A stretch of 21,328 nucleotides of DNA from a virus. The stretch is from positions 1 through 21,328 of the IMG/VR virus record IMGVR_UViG_3300044825_002499. The stretch is one strand, 5' to 3'. Numbering within the stretch: the stretch's first letter is position 1; every line of letters starts with the position of its first letter. Below the pieces are notes generated by a model that ran no database searches, had not been told where the DNA came from, and saw nothing but the letters and a program-made list of their open reading frames with translations. Position numbers and translations under genes: made by a program. Shown here piece after piece: positions 18,969-21,328 of this stretch.

Positions 18969-19112
18969 GTGAAAATTGTAATTAGAAAAGTAGCAACCGG
19001 CCACAATCCGCCCGCATTTCGCTGCGGCAAGTGGCAAGATGCCCGCAAACGTCGCGAGCGTACACGCTCTGCCCAGCGACAAAAGTGGCAAAAGTTTCAA
19101 GAAACCACTTGA
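18969..19112 (+). CDS. Small highly basic protein (47 aa)
   Basis: 47 aa from GTG 18969, with AAGGAG 8 nt upstream. 14 Lys/Arg against 3 acidic residues, net charge about +11. After VKIVIRKVATGHNPPAFRCG comes a basic helix, DARKRRERTRSAQRQKWQKF. This composition suits nucleic acid or ribosome binding. Its stop TGA falls in TTGACA (19109-19114) that has no -10 after it: element R6 begins 10 bases further on. No family recognised. Confidence 0.75.
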   Translation: MKIVIRKVATGHNPPAFRCGKWQDARKRRERTRSAQRQKWQKFQETT

Positions 19113-19114
19113 CA
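19109..19114 (+). promoter_or_regulatory. Orphan -35 hexamer TTGACA
   Basis: A perfect TTGACA that also holds the TGA stop of the previous gene, but where the -10 should be lies the GC-rich start of element R6. It looks like a promoter broken by insertion or rearrangement at R6. Confidence 0.45.
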
Positions 19115-19124
19115 AAAACCAAAA

Positions 19125-19177
19125 CCGGCCCGCCCGCCGAGCCGCAAGTCCTAGAGCCTCAAGGACTTACAACAACG
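19125..19177 (+). repeat. Boundary element R6 (GC box then hairpin core)
   Basis: CCGGCCCGCCCGCCGAG followed by AAGTCCTAGAGCCTCAAGGA and CTTACAACAACG. The stem AAGTCC with GGACTT is perfect here. Same order as R4, R5 and R7. Upstream of P19. Confidence 0.82.
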
Positions 19178-19198
19178 CCCTAGAGCAAATGCCATGCC

Positions 19199-19275
19199 AT
19201 TCCCGCTCGGGACAATTCCAGCCAGTTCACACACTTTTTCCCGTTCGGGAATACAAAAACTTTTTTATTTTTTTT
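19199..19275 (+). terminator. Two small hairpins and T-rich tract
   Basis: TCCCG-CT-CGGGA (near 19201) and TTCCCG-TT-CGGGAA (near 19239) are similar palindromes; the second is followed by ACAAAAAC and long T runs. They may end incoming transcripts before P19. Loops of two bases are short, so the DNA palindrome itself may matter. Confidence 0.45.
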
Positions 19276-19287
19276 CGCTCAAGTCTA

Positions 19288-19315
19288 TTGACCTTGGTGG
19301 TCGATAAAGTATAAT
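19288..19315 (+). promoter_or_regulatory. Promoter P19 with GTCGATA spacer
   Basis: -35 TTGACC (19288-19293), 16-bp spacer with GTCGATA (19300-19306), -10 TATAAT (19310-19315). Drives the amidoligase and amidotransferase genes. Confidence 0.86.
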
Positions 19316-19354
19316 GAGCGAGTAAGTCACACACACTGTTTTAAGGAGAATCAA

Positions 19355-20179
19355 ATGCCTCGCGTTTCTAATCCCAATGTTTTGCCTGCTCTCAAGGTTT
19401 GCAAGAATCCTAATTGTGGGATGGTTGCCACTAGCTTTGACGGTTTATGTCCTGCTCACGCTCCTATTCGTCGTCTCAAAAATTACACTTCGCGTCCTCG
19501 CGTACCGCGTGCGGCTCGCAATCCTATCGGTGTCGAACTAGAGATGCAGAATCGCCAGCGTCTCAACAATCTCACCACTGTTGCCCGTTTCGTTTGCTCA
19601 GACGGTAGTATAGGCTATGACGGTGGCGAAATCAAGCTGGTTCAAGATGCCGCCAAGATTAGCAATCTCGCAGCCGATACCGCTCAACGTGCGGCACTCG
19701 CAGGCTGCGAAGCCGACAAGCGATGCGGTTTTCATGTTCACCTCGGATTAGATAATAACCAGTACCGCATGATTCACAACGACCCACAAGCTGTCAATCG
19801 TTTGTATGCTGCGGTCAAGCATGTCGAATCATACTTTTTCGATATTATGCCTCGCAGTCGTCGCAGAAATCAATACTGCACTACTGTTGACTGTAACTCC
19901 AGTTTGTTCAATCATTATAGTTGGGTTAGCTTGTCTCGGCGTGTTCCAACTATTGAGATTCGCATTCACGGAGGAACAACCAACGCATGGAAGGTGAAAG
20001 CATGGGTTGACGTTTGTATCGAACTCAAAAAGTATTTTGTGAACGCTATCGAAAATACGGTTAATTACTGCGTGTACAACGAACGATTCAGTCGCAATTT
20101 ACCAACTGGCTCACTCGCACAAAAATATCTGCTTGCCCGCGAAAATGCTGGCGGCAGTCTCAAAAAGTTTGGTTTCTAA
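19355..20179 (+). CDS. Amidoligase-family enzyme with N-terminal zinc-binding motif
   Basis: 274 aa, ATG 19355 with AAGGAG upstream, under P19. Residues 16-35 hold C-x4-C-x10-C-x2-H, a small zinc-binding knuckle. The rest fits the glutamine-synthetase-fold amidoligase family: GVELEMQ (59-65), SDGSIG (82-87), GGEIK (90-94), GFHVHLGLD (125-133), with the HxH pair, and EIRIHGGT (201-208). Acidic and His residues of these motifs bind metal and ATP in the family, which joins a carboxylate to an amine, making isopeptide or amide bonds. The class II glutamine amidotransferase next to it is a typical partner. Substrate unknown: a peptide, host protein or cell-surface or nucleotide metabolite are all possible. 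Confidence 0.88.
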   Translation: MPRVSNPNVLPALKVCKNPNCGMVATSFDGLCPAHAPIRRLKNYTSRPRVPRAARNPIGVELEMQNRQRLNNLTTVARFVCSDGSIGYDGGEIKLVQDAAKISNLAADTAQRAALAGCEADKRCGFHVHLGLDNNQYRMIHNDPQAVNRLYAAVKHVESYFFDIMPRSRRRNQYCTTVDCNSSLFNHYSWVSLSRRVPTIEIRIHGGTTNAWKVKAWVDVCIELKKYFVNAIENTVNYCVYNERFSRNLPTGSLAQKYLLARENAGGSLKKFGF

Positions 20180-20216
20180 GTTTTGTTTTTCACACACTCA
20201 CTAGGAGAATTTTACA

Positions 20217-21089
20217 ATGTGTCGTTTAGCTTATATTCCCGGCAAGGCAAAAGTCAATCGTACCGATTTGGTAGACTTGTTACATATGTTGGAAAAAAGT
20301 TGTGGCGGTGACGGTAACGGTTTCTTTGCTGTATCGCCAACCGGCGAAGTATTCAGCGAGAAGGGTTTGAAGCTCGATTGCTGCACTATCGTTGCCAAGG
20401 TTTGGAAACTTATCAAGAATGGCTGGGATGTATATTTCCACACTCGCAAGGTTAGCGTAGGCTGGAAGTCTGACCATCAATGCCATCCGTTCAAAATTGA
20501 AGGTAAAAAGTTTACTGGCTGGTTATGCCATAACGGAACGTGGCGTGACGGTGTTCCACTCGCCAATTATCTTGGTTGCGGCAGCGATACCGCAGCACTC
20601 GCCAAGGTCATCGGCAAGTTTGGAATTGAAGGTGCGGAAAAGCGTGACCTATTCCCATCGTCTGGCATTTTCCTGATTTACGGCAGCGAGAACGGCGAAA
20701 CTCCGATTCATCGCGTTATCAAGAAAGCCGGTGACTTGCAGTATTGCCCCAAAACTGGTATTTGGGCAAGCGAGTTTGACAAAGATTGGCCGTACTGGTC
20801 GCAAGTTTATACTGCAACTGTTGGCAAGCATTTACTATGCAAGCCAGCACCGCAATATATTCCACCGGCACGTTCAAACAACGGGAGGTTTATTCCGAGT
20901 CGCACTAACAGTCATCGCGATATTATTGATTCTGGTATTCCTGCTCCTTGGGATTCCGAGTCTGTTGTAGAAAACAGACAGACCCGTTTGTGGGAACGTC
21001 TGTGGCCTGATAATCCAGAGTCAACAGATTATGAGCATGAACCAGAATGGGAATATCGCGGAGGTTATCCAAAACGCGATTTGAAATAG
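20217..21089 (+). CDS. Class II glutamine amidotransferase
   Basis: 290 aa, ATG 20217 with AGGAGAA upstream, 37 nt after the amidoligase. N-terminal nucleophile fold: the protein starts Met-Cys, so Cys2 would become the N-terminal nucleophile after Met removal. Further signatures: GGDGNGFF (30-37), HTRKVSVG (75-82), CHPF (89-92), CHNGTWRDG (104-112) and SDTAAL (123-128). All are standard for the glutaminase domain that takes the amide from glutamine. The last 90 residues (about 215-290) are Pro/Arg/Trp-rich and specific to this protein. With the amidoligase it probably transfers or activates nitrogen for an amide-forming modification. Confidence 0.92.
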   Translation: MCRLAYIPGKAKVNRTDLVDLLHMLEKSCGGDGNGFFAVSPTGEVFSEKGLKLDCCTIVAKVWKLIKNGWDVYFHTRKVSVGWKSDHQCHPFKIEGKKFTGWLCHNGTWRDGVPLANYLGCGSDTAALAKVIGKFGIEGAEKRDLFPSSGIFLIYGSENGETPIHRVIKKAGDLQYCPKTGIWASEFDKDWPYWSQVYTATVGKHLLCKPAPQYIPPARSNNGRFIPSRTNSHRDIIDSGIPAPWDSESVVENRQTRLWERLWPDNPESTDYEHEPEWEYRGGYPKRDLK

Positions 21090-21094
21090 TGTGT

Positions 21095-21112
21095 TGTGTG
21101 TGTGTGTGTGTG
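21095..21112 (+). repeat. (TG)9 simple repeat
   Basis: Nine TG units shortly after the amidotransferase stop, preceded by TGTGT. It may vary in length; no function seen. Confidence 0.85.
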
Positions 21113-21126
21113 ATGCTCGGCAGTTG

Positions 21127-21142
21127 CGGGACGCGAGTCCCG
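21127..21142 (+). other. Stem-loop with GCGA tetraloop
   Basis: CGGGAC-GCGA-GTCCCG, a perfect 6-bp stem closed by a GNRA-type loop. No T-run follows, so perhaps an RNA-stabilising 3' hairpin rather than a terminator. Confidence 0.6.
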
Positions 21143-21146
21143 TAGC

Positions 21147-21214
21147 TGTACGGGCGTACACTACGCGGGCCGCCCGCTCGCGTCCTAAGTCCTAGAGCCT
21201 CAAGGAGTTACGGC
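21147..21214 (+). repeat. GTGTAC-type palindrome and boundary element R7
   Basis: TGTAC-GGGC-GTACA (21147-21160), then a GC box GCGGGCCGCCCGC and core AAGTCCTAGAGCCTCAAGGA with GAGTTACGGCAAG, as in R5. Same arrangement as R4, a palindrome beside the element. Precedes P20. Confidence 0.78.
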
Positions 21215-21252
21215 AAGAAAGAAAATTTTCAGAATTTCCTAAAGCTTTACCC

Positions 21253-21280
21253 TTGACATGGCCGATATGTATAGTATACT
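21253..21280 (+). promoter_or_regulatory. Promoter P20 with shifted GCCGATA
   Basis: -35 TTGACA (21253-21258), 16-bp spacer, -10 TATACT (21275-21280). GCCGATA (21261-21267) lies two bases after the -35, as in P13. It serves a gene beyond the right edge. Confidence 0.86.
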
Positions 21281-21286
21281 AATAGT

Positions 21287-21314
21287 GTTGCCAACGACGG
21301 CAAGTAAGTTTTTT
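21287..21314 (+). promoter_or_regulatory. Leader hairpin and U-run at the P20 RNA start
   Basis: The RNA would start near 21287; TTGCC (21288-21292) pairs with GGCAA (21299-21303), then GTAAG and six T. GGAG at the window end is likely the ribosome site of the next gene. This resembles the leader RNAs at 16809 and 18362 in being anchored at the transcription start. Confidence 0.5.
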
Positions 21315-21328
21315 CTCAATTTTTGGAG

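Noticed and set aside
12464-21214. The seven repeats as a CRISPR array
   Set aside because: Spacing is 0.8-2.4 kb with genes between; repeats are imperfect and there are no short unique spacers or cas genes.
12464-21214. Boundary elements as simple intrinsic terminators
   Set aside because: The core hairpin is not directly followed by a T-run in any copy, and its stem is mismatched in four of seven copies. A termination role is not excluded but is not the plain reading.

Overview
This window looks like part of a tailed double-stranded DNA bacteriophage genome (Caudoviricetes), probably a large one. It holds a packaging and capsid module on the minus strand (large terminase, portal, prohead protease/scaffold, a capsid or decoration protein) and a dense plus-strand run of very small genes. 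No bacterial housekeeping, tRNA, rRNA, integrase or IS genes were seen. The host cannot be named. The plus-strand promoters match the general bacterial sigma-70 consensus and the ribosome sites are AAGGA or AGGAG, so the host has an ordinary sigma-70-type transcription system.

Minus strand, 10270 down to 1: one tightly packed, overlapping cluster. In transcription order it encodes an 87-aa protein, a sigma-like factor, a helix-turn-helix/coiled-coil protein (possible small terminase), GDP-mannose 4,6-dehydratase, an HNH nuclease, an 84-aa protein, an ERCC4-type nuclease, a ClpP-like protease, large terminase, portal, a prohead protease fused to a scaffold (with a strong internal start that would make scaffold alone), and the start of a capsid or decoration protein. 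A box AGTGTGTATA lies upstream of both the 87-aa gene and the portal gene and may be a late promoter element.

Plus strand, 10398 to the end: after a membrane-anchored protein and a terminator there is an array of genes mostly of 45-120 codons. Twenty sigma-70-like promoters were found. Sixteen carry GNCGATA (usually GCCGATA) inside the spacer between -35 and -10, and most continue into a similar CA-rich leader ending in AAGGA. Several genes are paralogues. Stop codons often lie inside the next promoter. Seven copies of an intergenic element (core AAGTCC-TAGAGCC-N-CA-AGGACTT next to a GC-rich GCGGCCCGCC box) each stand just before a transcription block. Two promoters start exactly at RNAs whose 5' end pairs with a 3' segment followed by a U-run (16809-16884 and 18362-18622). 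The genes after them have no promoter of their own, so these are candidate attenuators, antiterminators or small RNAs. A third such hairpin begins at 21287. The last block encodes an amidoligase-family enzyme and a class II glutamine amidotransferase, a likely two-gene modification system.

My interpretation is that the plus strand is an early host-takeover region with a shared, standardised promoter cassette, and the minus strand is the late virion module. The best candidates for undescribed biology are the GCCGATA promoter family, the seven-copy boundary element, the TSS-anchored structured RNAs and the amidoligase/amidotransferase pair.
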